Assembly (NCBI RefSeq): GCF_003752025.1
Contig: NZ_RJKR01000012.1
Location: 62,001-126,000, forward strand
Reading direction: 5' to 3'
DNA: 64,000 bases
Source of the DNA: Curtobacterium sp. PhB115
Lineage (GTDB): Bacteria; Actinomycetota; Actinomycetes; Actinomycetales; Microbacteriaceae
Each line of letters starts with the position of its first letter. Within the stretch, counting starts at the first letter, position 1. The notes under the pieces were generated by a model. That model was given only the letters and a program-made list of their open reading frames with translations, ran no database searches and was not told the origin of the DNA. Of this stretch, positions 34,210 to 42,995 are shown in pieces. Both the position numbers and the translations under genes were made by a program.

Positions 34210-36369
34210 TCAGGCGACCTCGAACAGGTGGATCCCGGGGCCGTAGGCCGTGAACACCTGCCCGGCGGGACGGAGCCGCTCGAGGTCACGGTGCTTCTCG
34301 CTCGACCACGCCAAGCGGTACCCGAGCACGTCCTCACGCACCGGCAGTGTGAGGTCGCGGGTCCGCCCGCTGCCGTGCACGACGACCAGGACACGGTCGA
34401 ACGGCTCGTGCTCCGGCGTCGACTCCGCGAAGTACTGCATGACCCGGTGCACGGGCTGGTCCCAGCCCTCGACCGTCATCGGGTGCCCGTCCGGCCCGTA
34501 CCAGGACATCCGGGACGCCCCGGGGGTCTCCTGCCCCTCGATCCCGAACCGCGTCGGTCGGAGGGACGGGTGCGCGCTCCGGAACCGGGCGAGGGCGGCG
34601 ACGGCCTCGGTCATCGACTCGGAGTCCTCGTCGGTGGACCAGCACACCGGCGTGAGGTCCTCGGACACCACGTACGCGTTGTTGTTGCCGTGCTGCGTGC
34701 GGCTCCGCTCGTCACCGGCGGTGAGCATCGGCACGCCCGCCGACAGCATCAGCGTGGCGAGCAGGTTCCGCATCGAGCGACCGCGTGCAGCCCGCACCCC
34801 ACGGTCGGCGGTGTCGCCCTCGATGCCGTGGTTGAACGAGCGGTTGTCGTTCGAGCCGTCGCGGTTCTCCTCACCGTTCGCCTCGTTGTGCTTGGAGTCG
34901 TGCGACACCAGGTCGAGCAGCGTGAAGCCGTCGTGCGCGGTGACGAAGTTGACGCCGGCGAGGGGACCGCGGTCCGCACCGAACAGACTCCTCGACCCGG
35001 TCAACGCATCAGCGAGCCGGCCGATGCCGGTCTGGGGCATGCCGTTCCGACGCTCCTCGGCGATGTCGGTCAACCAGAACTGCCGCACGGTGTTGCGGAA
35101 CCCGTCGTTCCACTCGCTGGTGTGGGCACCCGCCCCACCGAACGACCCGGTCTTCCAGCCGTCCGGGCCGACGTCCCACGGCTCCGCGATGACCAGGGTG
35201 TCCTGCAGGTCGGGGTGGTTGCGGATCCGCTCGAGCAGCGGGTGCCCCGGGTCGAAGACGTGGTCGGCGTCGCGGGCGAGCGCGGCCATCAGGTCGAACC
35301 GGAAGCCGTCGACCTGCACGTCGCGTGCCCAGTACACGAGGCTGTCGACGATGAGGTCCGCGGTGGCCTCCACCGACGTGTCGAGGGTGTTCCCGCAGCC
35401 GGTGGTGTCGTAGTACGCGTCGGGTTCGCCCGCCGGGACGCTCGCCCACCGGTACCGGTTCGCACCGTCGATGCCCCGCAGGGACGTGGTCGGCCCGCCG
35501 AGCCCCTCTTCCGCGGTGTGGTTGTAGACGACGTCGAGGACGACCTGGATGCCGGCCTCGTGCAGCAGCCGGACCATCCCCTTGAACTCGCGGAGGACCG
35601 TGCTCGCGCCCGCGGCCCGGGCTGCTGCAGAGGCGTGGGCGGCGTGCGGCGCGAAGAACCCGAGGGTGTTGTACCCCCAGGCGTTCTCGCGGCCGGCGTC
35701 CCGCAGCCAGTTCTCGGTGTCGAAGGCGTGCACGGGGAGGAGCTCGAGCGTGGTCACGCCGATGCGGTGCAGGTGCGCGATGGTGCTCTCGTGGGCGACG
35801 CCGGCGTAGGTGCCGCGGAGTTCCTCGGGCAGGTGCGGGTTCGCGGCGGTCAGGGTGCGGACGTTCGCCTCGTAGACGACGGTGCGGTCGAGCGGGGTGG
35901 TCGGCTTCACGACGCCGCCCCAGTCGAAGGCGTCGTCCACGACGACGCTCGTCCAGCGCGGGGCGGCAGCCGGGGCCGCGCCAGCCGCACCGGTCGGAGC
36001 CGCGCCGGCCGCGCCAGCCGGGGCCGCGCCAGCCGGGGCTGCGCCAGCCGCGCCGGCCGCGCCCGTCGGGGCGATACCGCGCGCGTACGGGTCGAGGAGG
36101 GGCCTCGTCGCGTCGAACTCGTGGCGACCCCCTGCCGGGCCGTCCGCCAGCAGGTGGTACCGGTCACCGGGGACGACGCCCGGGGTCTCCGCGACCCACA
36201 CGTCGGTCTCCGGCAACTGCTCGAGCGGGAACCGAACCGACTGTCCGTCGGCAGCCCGCTCGACCACCAGGACGACCTCGGTGGCGGAACCGGACCGCAG
36301 GGAGAACCGCGGGACGTCGGCCCCGAGGGAGAACCCCGGAGTGTGGTCGATCGCTGTCTCGTGCACCAC
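34210..36369 (-). CDS. glgX: Glycogen debranching enzyme GlgX
   Basis: A 719-aa GH13 isoamylase-type enzyme that cleaves alpha-1,6 branches of limit dextrins. Motifs are VVYEANVRTLT, DVVYNHTAEEG, VDGFRFDLMAAL (nucleophile Asp359), LVIAEPWDVG (Glu396) and FVTAHDGFTLLDLVSH. Between the N-terminal beta-domain and the barrel (about residues 98-139) is a Gly/Ala/Pro low-complexity insertion built from repeated GAAPAGAA-like units, absent from usual GlgX. Two consecutive GTG codons open the gene; the second (36366) sits 6 nt behind a TACCCT -10 box and may be the real start of a leaderless transcript. Confidence 0.94.
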   Translation of the reverse strand: MVHETAIDHTPGFSLGADVPRFSLRSGSATEVVLVVERAADGQSVRFPLEQLPETDVWVAETPGVVPGDRYHLLADGPAGGRHEFDATRPLLDPYARGIAPTGAAGAAGAAPAGAAPAGAAGAAPTGAAGAAPAAAPRWTSVVVDDAFDWGGVVKPTTPLDRTVVYEANVRTLTAANPHLPEELRGTYAGVAHESTIAHLHRIGVTTLELLPVHAFDTENWLRDAGRENAWGYNTLGFFAPHAAHASAAARAAGASTVLREFKGMVRLLHEAGIQVVLDVVYNHTAEEGLGGPTTSLRGIDGANRYRWASVPAGEPDAYYDTTGCGNTLDTSVEATADLIVDSLVYWARDVQVDGFRFDLMAALARDADHVFDPGHPLLERIRNHPDLQDTLVIAEPWDVGPDGWKTGSFGGAGAHTSEWNDGFRNTVRQFWLTDIAEERRNGMPQTGIGRLADALTGSRSLFGADRGPLAGVNFVTAHDGFTLLDLVSHDSKHNEANGEENRDGSNDNRSFNHGIEGDTADRGVRAARGRSMRNLLATLMLSAGVPMLTAGDERSRTQHGNNNAYVVSEDLTPVCWSTDEDSESMTEAVAALARFRSAHPSLRPTRFGIEGQETPGASRMSWYGPDGHPMTVEGWDQPVHRVMQYFAESTPEHEPFDRVLVVVHGSGRTRDLTLPVREDVLGYRLAWSSEKHRDLERLRPAGQVFTAYGPGIHLFEVA

Positions 36370-36372
36370 ACA

Positions 36373-36378
36373 AGGGTA
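36373..36378 (-). promoter_or_regulatory. Leaderless-type -10 box before glgX
   Basis: TACCCT on the minus strand ends 3 nt before GTG 36369 and 6 nt before the next in-frame GTG at 36366. It shares a 56-nt divergent gap with the cysteine desulfurase promoter. Confidence 0.55.
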
Positions 36379-36392
36379 CGAGTACCGGCGCG

Positions 36393-36398
36393 TATCCT
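36393..36398 (+). promoter_or_regulatory. -10 box of the cysteine desulfurase gene
   Basis: TATCCT lies 27 nt before GTG 36426, followed by AGGGGG (36415-36420) as ribosome binding site. It overlaps where the -35 of the divergent glgX promoter should be. Confidence 0.5.
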
Positions 36399-36425
36399 GG
36401 ACACCGCTCGATCCAGGGGGTGCAT

Positions 36426-37607
36426 GTGCCGGTCTACCTCGACCACGCCGCGACGACGCCGATCCTTCCGGAGGCGCTCGCCGCCTTCACCGACGCGCTC
36501 GGAACCGTCGGCAACCCGTCGTCGATCCACAGCGCCGGGCAGCACGCCAAGATGCTGCTCGAGGACGGCCGTGCCGCGGTCGCGCGTTCGCTCGAAGCCG
36601 ACACCGTCGAGGTCGTGTTCACCTCCGGCGGCACCGAGAGCATCAACCTCGCCGTGAAGGGCCTGTTCTGGGCACGCCAGCGCGACCGTGCCCGCCCCCG
36701 CATCGTCGTCCCAGGTGGCGAACACCACGCCACCGTCGACACCCTGACCTGGTTGGAGACGCACGAGGGCGCCGTCATCGACGTGGTCCCGTTGGACGCG
36801 CAGGGTCGCGTCGACCTCCCCGGCCTGGAGGCGCGACTCGCCTCCGCCGACGACGTCGCCCTGGTCACGTTCCTGTGGGCGAACAACGAAGTGGGCACCA
36901 TCGCGCCCGTGTCACGGATCGTCGAGCTCGCGCACGCCGCCGGCGTGCCCGTGCACAGTGACGCCGTCGCCGCCTACGGCCAGGTGCCGGTGTCGTTCGC
37001 CGCGTCCGGCCTCGACGCCCTGAGCGTCTCCGCGCACAAGGTCGGCGGACCGGTCGGCATCGGTGCACTGGTGCTCGGACGGAAAGCCACCGTCGAGCCC
37101 CTCATCCACGGCGGCGGGCAGCAGCGGCAGGTGCGGAGCGGCACCCAGGACGCCCCCGCCGCGGCATCGTTCGGCGTCGCGGCCACGATGGTCGCTGCCG
37201 AGCCGATGCCGCACCCGTCGCTCGTCGCCCTGCGCGACCGCCTCATCGCCGGTGTCCGTGCGGCCGTGCCGTCCGCCGTGCTGATGGGCGACCCCGACGA
37301 CCGGCTGCCCGGCAACGCGCACTTCACGTTCCCGGGCTGCGAGGGCGACTCGCTGCTGTTCCTGCTCGACGCGGCCGGGGTCGCCGTGTCGACCGGGTCG
37401 GCCTGCCAGGCCGGCGTTCCCGAGGCGTCGCACGTGCTGCTCGCGATGGGCCTGTCGGAGCAGGACGCCCGCGGCGCGCTCCGGATCACGCTCGGGCACA
37501 CCTCGACCGATGCGGACGTCGACGCCTTCCTGGCGGCGCTGCCGGACGCGGTGGCGCGGGCCGGCGCTGCGGGCATGGCGTCGCGGGAGCCGCTGCTGGG
37601 GCGGTAG
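36426..37607 (+). CDS. Cysteine desulfurase, NifS/IscS-like
   Basis: A 393-aa PLP enzyme that takes sulfur from cysteine as a protein persulfide. The N-terminus YLDHAATTPILPEAL, the PLP-Lys site SVSAHKVGGPVG (Lys205), the RSGTQDAPA motif and the persulfide Cys loop STGSACQAGVPE (Cys327) are all present; the loop length is that of class I (IscS/NifS) enzymes. GTG 36426 is preferred over GTG 36420, as AGGGGG ends at 36420. In many actinobacteria this gene precedes mnmA for tRNA 2-thiouridine; here no mnmA follows, only an accessory-looking stretch. Confidence 0.93.
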   Translation: MPVYLDHAATTPILPEALAAFTDALGTVGNPSSIHSAGQHAKMLLEDGRAAVARSLEADTVEVVFTSGGTESINLAVKGLFWARQRDRARPRIVVPGGEHHATVDTLTWLETHEGAVIDVVPLDAQGRVDLPGLEARLASADDVALVTFLWANNEVGTIAPVSRIVELAHAAGVPVHSDAVAAYGQVPVSFAASGLDALSVSAHKVGGPVGIGALVLGRKATVEPLIHGGGQQRQVRSGTQDAPAAASFGVAATMVAAEPMPHPSLVALRDRLIAGVRAAVPSAVLMGDPDDRLPGNAHFTFPGCEGDSLLFLLDAAGVAVSTGSACQAGVPEASHVLLAMGLSEQDARGALRITLGHTSTDADVDAFLAALPDAVARAGAAGMASREPLLGR

Positions 37608-37878
37608 CGGTCGACCCGGGCATGTTCCACTCGACCGCCCGCCGACGGAAACGGCTGCCGCCGGATCCAGACGCCGACCGAGACGTGCGAGAGACCGGTC
37701 GCAGCGAGACAGACCATCGCGACGGTGCCCAGCAAGACCGCGATGCTCGCTGCGAGCAGACCTGTTCCAGCCACGGCGCGATGGTGACGCGGCAGTGCAT
37801 CTCGCGACGGAGCCCCGGCACTCGAGGCGATGTCCCCGAGGGGATCGCCACCGACCCGCATCGTTGGGATACTCGGAC
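37608..37878. other. 271-nt gap without a convincing gene
   Basis: Open frames exist on both strands but none has a start, ribosome binding site and protein-like composition together. The minus strand encodes one hydrophobic stretch (LLAASIAVLLGTVAMVCLA) that runs on into antisense of the cysteine desulfurase gene; it may be a remnant of a small membrane protein or chance. Confidence 0.4.
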
Positions 37879-38385
37879 ATGCTCGAGTTGGTGAGACCGC
37901 AGACGGCGTTGCACGAGGCATGGGCTGAGGCGCATGCCGAGTGGGGGCCGGGCCTGCACGAGGACGGGTTCGGGATCACCGCACACGACGACGTCGGCGA
38001 CGAGGACGGGTTCCGCACCTGGGTCGGCCGACTGCACGCCAGACCCGGAGCGTTCTGGTGGATACTCGAGGACGGCCGTGTCCTGGGCGGGATCGCACTC
38101 CGGGCCCCGGGAGACGTCGCCGGCGTGCAGCGGTTCGGCCACGTCGGGTACGGGATCTGCCCGTCGGCGAGGGGCCGAGGCGTGGCGACGTGGGCGCTGG
38201 GCCAGGTGCTCGCGCACGCATCGCGGGTCGGTATCGACCCGGTGGTCGCGGTCTGCCGCGATGACAACGCCGGCTCCATCGCGGTGTTGGAGCACTACGA
38301 CGCTTCGCTCTTGGCGACCGAGCTCCGAGAGGGCGTGCGGCTGCGACGGTACGCCATCGCCAAATCGCACAGGCGTCCCGGGTAG
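37879..38385 (+). CDS. GNAT-family N-acetyltransferase
   Basis: A 168-aa acetyltransferase starting at ATG 37879 (MLELVRPQTALHEAWAEAH). Motif A, the acetyl-CoA pyrophosphate loop, reads ARGRGVATWALGQVL (about residues 97-111), followed by CRDDNAGSIAVLEHY, which matches the N-x-x-S-x-x-x-x-E-x-x-G/H region of RimJ/RimL-like GNATs. The acceptor is unknown. No Shine-Dalgarno sequence is evident; ACTCGGAC precedes the start. It is the first gene of a loosely packed segment with lower coding density than its surroundings. Confidence 0.8.
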   Translation: MLELVRPQTALHEAWAEAHAEWGPGLHEDGFGITAHDDVGDEDGFRTWVGRLHARPGAFWWILEDGRVLGGIALRAPGDVAGVQRFGHVGYGICPSARGRGVATWALGQVLAHASRVGIDPVVAVCRDDNAGSIAVLEHYDASLLATELREGVRLRRYAIAKSHRRPG

Positions 38386-38450
38386 TGCGTGGTGGAGGGA
38401 ACGACGGGTGGACACGCTCCGGCGCTCCCGATCCGCGGGGCGCCCGCCGG

Positions 38451-38456
38451 TAGCCT
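38451..38456 (+). promoter_or_regulatory. Leaderless-type -10 box before the 65-aa membrane protein
   Basis: TAGCCT ends 6 nt before GTG 38463; no ribosome binding site. Confidence 0.45.
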
Positions 38457-38462
38457 GGGCCG

Positions 38463-38660
38463 GTGACCGATCCGCAATCGCAGGGAAGCTCCGACCTGGT
38501 GGGCCTGCTCGTCGGTGCTCCGCTCGCGCTCATCGGGATCGTCCTGCTCGTGGCCGCAGGAAGTGCAACCACAGCCATCGTCGGGGCCGCCGTGCTGGTC
38601 TCCGGCACGATGCTGGTGTGCACTGCCCTGCTCATCCGAGGGCTGCGCCGGGAGCGCTGA
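38463..38660 (+). CDS. Small two-helix membrane protein
   Basis: A 65-aa protein with two predicted membrane helices (LLVGAPLALIGIVLLVAAG, about residues 15-33, and TAIVGAAVLVSGTMLVCTALLI, a segment at about 37-58) and a basic C-terminus RGLRRER. Function unknown. The call rests on the leaderless-type promoter 6 nt before the GTG start and the coherent hydrophobic pattern. Confidence 0.5.
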   Translation: MTDPQSQGSSDLVGLLVGAPLALIGIVLLVAAGSATTAIVGAAVLVSGTMLVCTALLIRGLRRER

Positions 38661-38956
38661 CAGCGGCCAGGATGGCGATCCTGGTACTGGTCGATCCCGT
38701 CTGCAGCCAGGCCACGGTGGCCTTCTGGTGGCCGACGATCGGGATCGCGATCCAGGACCGCGAGCGAGCGGCGCGTGCGCGACTCGACCGCGGCCTCCAG
38801 GTCGACCGACGGTCGCTCCTGTCGCCTCCGTGGCTCGAACCGACGTGCGCGGTCTTGCTCACCTCGGGAGCGCCGCTCTCCTCGTCGGTCTCCTGGCGGA
38901 CCTGGGGAAACGGCGCCGCCGACAGCCGAGCGCTGTAGACAGCCGGCCGGACGGCG
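38661..38956. other. 296-nt stretch with no supported gene
   Basis: Several short open frames exist in both directions. One plus-strand frame from ATG 38672 encodes about 88 residues with hydrophobic parts, but it lacks a good ribosome binding site and family features, and an alternative frame carries a different hydrophobic segment (AHLGSAALLVGLLADLG). It could be a decayed small membrane gene; not called. Confidence 0.35.
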
Positions 38957-39586
38957 TCAGCTCAGCGGCCGCTCCGAGAGGAACCGTCCGGCACGCCGGT
39001 ACTGGAAGGCGAGCTGCACGAGCCCGACAACGAACGCGAGCGACGCAACGAGCTCGAGCAGCTTGATGGCCAAGCTGTCCGTGCTCACCGCTGTCGAAGC
39101 GGCGAACAACATCGCAGCTCCGAAGATCGGCAAGATCCCGAGCGTGGCTCGACGGTTCTGCACTGCGACCGCGGCGACGATGTCCGCGTGCTCGTCGTCG
39201 ATCGGCTCCCTGCCGGCGATCTGACGCCGCACCGATCGCTGCTCAGCGCGCGAGAGCGGGCTGCTCACCGATCGCCAGCGAGTGATGTGGTGACCGGAGC
39301 GGTACGCCCACACGAAACCGACGATGCCGACGACCAGCCCGAGCAGCAACAGCACGAGCTGGACGAGCTGCGCGTCGTCGCCACCCGCGTCGGTGCTCCC
39401 GATCGTCGACGGCAGCACCAGTGCCATCACCACCCCGACGGCCCACGAGATCAGGACGAGCGCACCTGCCCACACGAACACGCGCGTCCGGCGACGGAGG
39501 AGGCTGTCGTCGCTCTGGCCGGCGGCAAGCCTGGCGGCGGCCGCCCAACGCTCGGCTCCGGCCGGCTCGTTGTCGGCGGTGGTCAT
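38957..39586 (-). CDS. Hypothetical four-helix membrane protein
   Basis: A 209-aa protein starting at ATG 39586 (MTTADNEPAGAERWAAAARL). Helices are predicted at about residues 37-57, 72-94, 147-166 and 172-195, arranged as two pairs around a charged cytoplasmic loop with RAEQRSVRRQIAGREP. No enzymatic or transporter motif is recognised. It resembles the many small uncharacterised membrane proteins of Microbacteriaceae. It lies downstream of the GH16 gene on the same strand, 77 nt away, with a hairpin between (CTGCGG...CCGCAG, 39620-39643). Confidence 0.65.
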   Translation of the reverse strand: MTTADNEPAGAERWAAAARLAAGQSDDSLLRRRTRVFVWAGALVLISWAVGVVMALVLPSTIGSTDAGGDDAQLVQLVLLLLGLVVGIVGFVWAYRSGHHITRWRSVSSPLSRAEQRSVRRQIAGREPIDDEHADIVAAVAVQNRRATLGILPIFGAAMLFAASTAVSTDSLAIKLLELVASLAFVVGLVQLAFQYRRAGRFLSERPLS

Positions 39587-39663
39587 CGTTCTGTTCCTGA
39601 CGTCGAGGGGCTGCCGGATCTGCGGTTCACCGTTCGGCCGCAGCCTGTACGACGGACGGCGAC

Positions 39664-40869
39664 CTACCCCACGTAGCTGTAGGCCGTCGCCCAGTCGACC
39701 TCGACGTGACCCACGGCGCCTGCCGGGATCGGTACATCGGCGGCGTTGAGTGCCTGCAGCACCCAGACGTGTTCTGACGTCGGCACGTGCGCCGGGTCGG
39801 TGTCGCTCGCGAAGAGCTGGCCGTCCAGGTAGTAGGTCAACGATTCGCCGGGCTTCCACTCGATCGTCCAGGTGTGCCAGTCCTGGAACCCGTCGGTCAG
39901 CGCTGCGTGCAAGTTGACCTCGTCCGGGTTCCCCGGCGCCATCTCGTGTTGGTTCAGGAGGGCGTCACCGCCGAGCGAACCCTCCGGGAAGTCGACCTCG
40001 CCTTCGCTCCAGACGTTGTCGATCGGCCACAGCAGGTTGCAGACGCCGTAGGCCGTCTCGATGTTGTAGTCGGCCTTCATGCGGATGGAGAACCGTCCAC
40101 CCGTGTAGGCCCAGTCGTTGTCCACATCGTTGAGGAACCAGATCTGCGCGCCGCTGGTGTCCGTACCGTCGGCGGTGTGGCGTTCGGTGAGGTCGAGCGT
40201 GCCGTCGTGCACGGACAGGTTGCGGCTGTTCTGGTAGACGCCGATGTCGTTCGTGCCGCGCTGTCCGTCGGGCGTGAGGTGCAGCCGATCGACGTAGTCG
40301 GTTCCGACCGAGCCGGCGGCGGAGCTCTTCGTGAAGTCCTCGGTCCAGAGCTGCGTGAACCCGTTCACGTTCCCGACCGGAGCGGTGGTGAGGCCGGTGC
40401 TCGGAGGTGTGCTTGCTGCGTCGACGGTGAAGTCCGCCACGTTCGACTTCCCGAGCGAGCCGTACCAGGTACTGCCGGAGGAGAGTCGGAAGCACGTTCC
40501 GAACGTGTAGGTCCCGGGTGCGAGCGTGGCTGTCTGCACCAGCGAGTACCCACCGTTCGCATCCGTCTTGATGCTGACGTTGCCGCCAGCGTTGATCGGA
40601 GCGAGATCGAGGTTCGTCCCGTTCTGATCGCGGATGCAGATGGAGAGATCGCGAACGGTCACTGCCGGTGAGGCGCCGATGTAGGAGTCGAAGGAGACGG
40701 ACGTGCCGCTCACGACTGGGACGGTGTCCCAGTACGAGAACTGCGGGGTGGCTGCGTTCGCGGGCGCGGTGCCCGAGAACGCAGCGATCACTGAGGCAAG
40801 GAGCACCGTCAGGGTCGCGAGGAACGGCCGAGTGCGCGTGGTGCGTGCACGGCTGACGGTACGAGACAT
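39664..40869 (-). CDS. Secreted glycoside hydrolase family 16 protein
   Basis: A 401-aa exported protein. ATG 40869, with GGAGGAC as ribosome binding site, opens a signal peptide (RPFLATLTVLLASVIAAFSG then APANAATP, cleavage about residue 40). An N-terminal beta-sandwich of about 100 residues (carbohydrate-binding-like) and a Pro/Thr linker lead to a GH16 beta-jelly-roll with the catalytic motif EVDFPE (E-x-D-x-x-E, within EGEVDFPEGSL) and WHTWTIEWKPGESLTYYLDG. GH16 enzymes cut beta-1,3 or beta-1,3-1,4 glucans, agar or similar polymers; the substrate is open, plant or fungal glucan being plausible. It appears to be an accessory gene between conserved blocks. Confidence 0.85.
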   Translation of the reverse strand: MSRTVSRARTTRTRPFLATLTVLLASVIAAFSGTAPANAATPQFSYWDTVPVVSGTSVSFDSYIGASPAVTVRDLSICIRDQNGTNLDLAPINAGGNVSIKTDANGGYSLVQTATLAPGTYTFGTCFRLSSGSTWYGSLGKSNVADFTVDAASTPPSTGLTTAPVGNVNGFTQLWTEDFTKSSAAGSVGTDYVDRLHLTPDGQRGTNDIGVYQNSRNLSVHDGTLDLTERHTADGTDTSGAQIWFLNDVDNDWAYTGGRFSIRMKADYNIETAYGVCNLLWPIDNVWSEGEVDFPEGSLGGDALLNQHEMAPGNPDEVNLHAALTDGFQDWHTWTIEWKPGESLTYYLDGQLFASDTDPAHVPTSEHVWVLQALNAADVPIPAGAVGHVEVDWATAYSYVG

Positions 40870-41054
40870 GAGTCCTCCGCGTTCGGCGAGGCAGCCGCGG
40901 TCCTGGCAGGACTGACGAAGGCGCCCCTCGACGGTCAGCATAGGTACTTGAACTTCGCTCAGTACACCCCGCATGGGTGAGTCTGCGGGAAACCGCGACC
41001 GGCGGGACGGACCTGCACCGGGCCTCCCGGTCTGCTGTGGCGGGCTCGCGCCGG

Positions 41055-41060
41055 TAGGAT
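41055..41060 (+). promoter_or_regulatory. Leaderless-type -10 box before prfB
   Basis: TAGGAT ends 8 nt before ATG 41069. The AGGA inside it could also act as a weak Shine-Dalgarno sequence, so leaderless initiation is not certain here. Confidence 0.45.
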
Positions 41061-41068
41061 CGGTGACC

Positions 41069-42178
41069 ATGGTCGAACTGGACTTCACCGAGCAGCTCTC
41101 CGCCCTCCGAGAGACCTTCGGCAACATCCGCTCGGTGGTCGACGTCGACCGCCTGCAGCGTGAGATCGCCGACCTCAGCGAGCAGGCGGGCGCCCAGGAC
41201 CTCTGGGACGACGTCGAGCACGCGCAGCAGGTGACGAGCGCGCTCTCGCACCGGCAGTCGGAGCTCAAGAAGATCACCGACACCGAGCGACGCATCGACG
41301 ACCTCGAGGTGCTGGTCGAGATGGCCAACGAGGGCGACGACCAGGACTCGGCCGACGAAGCCGTGGCCGAGCTCAAGGCGATCCAGAAGACCATGGGTGA
41401 CCTCGAGGTGCAGACGCTCCTCGACGGCGAGTACGACGACCGCCCGGCCGTGATCACCATCCGAGCCGGGGCCGGCGGCGTCGACGCCGCGGACTTCGCT
41501 GAGATGCTCATGCGCATGTACCTCCGGTACGCCGAGCAGCACGGCTACAAGACCACCGTGATGGAGACGTCCTACGCCGAAGAAGCGGGCATCAAGTCCG
41601 CCACGTTCGAGGTCGACGCACCACACGCCTTCGGCACCCTGTCGATCGAGGCCGGCACCCACCGACTCGTCCGCATGTCGCCGTTCGGCGCTGCGGGCAA
41701 GCGGCAGACCTCGTTCGCCGCGGTCGAGGTCATCCCGCTCATGCCGGAGACGATGGTCATCGACATCCCCGAGAACGACATCCGCGTCGACGTCTTCCGC
41801 TCGTCCGGCCCCGGCGGGCAGTCCGTCAACACGACCGACTCCGCGGTCCGCCTGACGCACATCCCGACCGGCACCGTCGTCTCGATGCAGAACGAGAAGT
41901 CGCAGATCCAGAACCGTGCCGCCGCCATGCGCGTGCTGCAGTCGCGCCTGCTCCTGCTGAAGAAGGAAGAGGAGAACGCGAAGAAGAAGGAGCTCGCCGG
42001 CAACATCACGGCGAGCTGGGGCGACCAGATCCGGTCGTACGTGCTGGCGCCGTACCAGATGGTCAAGGACCTCCGGAGCGAGCACGAGGTGAACAACCCC
42101 TCAGCCGTGTTCGACGGCGACCTGGACGGGTTCATCAACGCGGGCATCCGCTGGCGCAAGCAATCCGTCGACGCCTAG
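41069..42178 (+). CDS. prfB: Peptide chain release factor 2
   Basis: A 369-aa class I release factor reading UAA and UGA. The codon-recognition tripeptide is SPF at 204-206 ([10 protein letters not shown]), which marks RF2 and not RF1, and the GGQ motif that triggers hydrolysis is at 249-251 ([17 protein letters not shown]). The frame is open throughout, so the programmed +1 frameshift of E. coli prfB is absent, as in many actinobacteria. ATG 41069 lies behind a TAGGAT box; a GTG two codons upstream is the alternative. It leads the conserved order prfB-ftsE-ftsX-smpB-ssrA. Confidence 0.96.
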   Translation: MVELDFTEQLSALRETFGNIRSVVDVDRLQREIADLSEQAGAQDLWDDVEHAQQVTSALSHRQSELKKITDTERRIDDLEVLVEMANEGDDQDSADEAVAELKAIQKTMGDLEVQTLLDGEYDDRPAVITIRAGAGGVDAADFAEMLMRMYLRYAEQHGYKTTVMETSYAEEAGIKSATFEVDAPHAFGTLSIEAGTHRLVRMSPFGAAGKRQTSFAAVEVIPLMPETMVIDIPENDIRVDVFRSSGPGGQSVNTTDSAVRLTHIPTGTVVSMQNEKSQIQNRAAAMRVLQSRLLLLKKEEENAKKKELAGNITASWGDQIRSYVLAPYQMVKDLRSEHEVNNPSAVFDGDLDGFINAGIRWRKQSVDA

Positions 42179-42224
42179 GGGTTCGTGAGCCGCGCGCCTC
42201 GCTTGCTTTCCAAGCGGGGCGACC

Positions 42225-42230
42225 TACCCT
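42225..42230 (+). promoter_or_regulatory. Leaderless promoter of ftsEX
   Basis: -35-like TTGCTT at 42203-42208, 16-nt spacer, -10 TACCCT, then ATG 42240 after 9 nt. The most complete leaderless promoter in the window. Confidence 0.65.
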
Positions 42231-42239
42231 GATCCGGTC

Positions 42240-42995
42240 ATGATCAAATTCGACCAGGTCACCAAGGTCTACTCGGGCAACCCGAGTCCGGCGCTCGACA
42301 ACCTCACCCTCGAGATCCTCAAGGGCGAGTTCGTGTTCCTCGTGGGCGCCTCCGGCTCCGGCAAGTCCAGCTTCCTGCGCCTCGTGCTCAAGGAGGAGAA
42401 GCCGACCAGCGGGCAGATCCACGTGCTCGGGCAGCGGCTCGGCTCGTTGGCGTCGCGGAAGGTCCCGTACTTCCGCCGGAACCTCGGCGTCGTGTTCCAG
42501 GACTTCCGGCTGCTGCCGAACAAGAACGTCTTCGACAACGTCGCGTTCTCGCTGCAGGTCATCGGCAAGAGCAAGGGCTTCATCAGCGAGGCGGTGACCG
42601 ACGTCCTCAAGCTCGTCGGACTCGCCGGCAAGGCCACGCGCATGCCCCACGAACTCTCGGGCGGTGAGCAGCAGCGTGTGGCGATCGCCCGCGCCGTCGT
42701 GAACAAGCCGGCCGTGCTCCTCGCCGACGAGCCCACCGGCAACCTGGACCCCACAACGTCCGCCGGCATCATGGCGCTCCTCGAACGCATCAACCAGGGA
42801 GGCACCACCGTGCTCATGGCGACGCACGACGCCAGCATCGTGAACCAGATGCAGCGCCGGGTCATCGAGCTCTCGAACGGCACCGTCCTGCGCGACGAGC
42901 AGTCCGGCGGGTACCAGACCCAGGCGGTCCCGATCCAGCGAGGCACCGTGTCCAACACCACCGGCATCCAGACCATCCCGGGGCTCATCCGATGA
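42240..42995 (+). CDS. ftsE: Cell-division ATP-binding protein FtsE
   Basis: A 251-aa ABC ATPase. Walker [10 protein letters not shown] (about residues 36-44), the signature [14 protein letters not shown], Walker [14 protein letters not shown] and switch His ATHD are intact. The C-terminal 30 residues extend beyond E. coli FtsE. With FtsX it forms the divisome complex that controls peptidoglycan hydrolases across the membrane; in mycobacteria the partner is RipC. It overlaps ftsX by 4 nt and begins with a leaderless-type promoter. Confidence 0.96.
   Translation: MIKFDQVTKVYSGNPSPALDNLTLEILKGEFVFLVGASGSGKSSFLRLVLKEEKPTSGQIHVLGQRLGSLASRKVPYFRRNLGVVFQDFRLLPNKNVFDNVAFSLQVIGKSKGFISEAVTDVLKLVGLAGKATRMPHELSGGEQQRVAIARAVVNKPAVLLADEPTGNLDPTTSAGIMALLERINQGGTTVLMATHDASIVNQMQRRVIELSNGTVLRDEQSGGYQTQAVPIQRGTVSNTTGIQTIPGLIR

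Noticed and set aside
37622..37894. Open frame of 90 codons between the cysteine desulfurase and GNAT genes
   Set aside because: Arg/Asp-rich shadow-like composition, no ribosome binding site or family motif.
38672..38938. Open frame of 88 codons on the plus strand
   Set aside because: No ribosome binding site; a competing frame has equal merit; composition fits neither a soluble nor a clear membrane protein.
41069..41150. Programmed +1 frameshift in prfB
   Set aside because: The reading frame is continuous with no in-frame TGA near the start.
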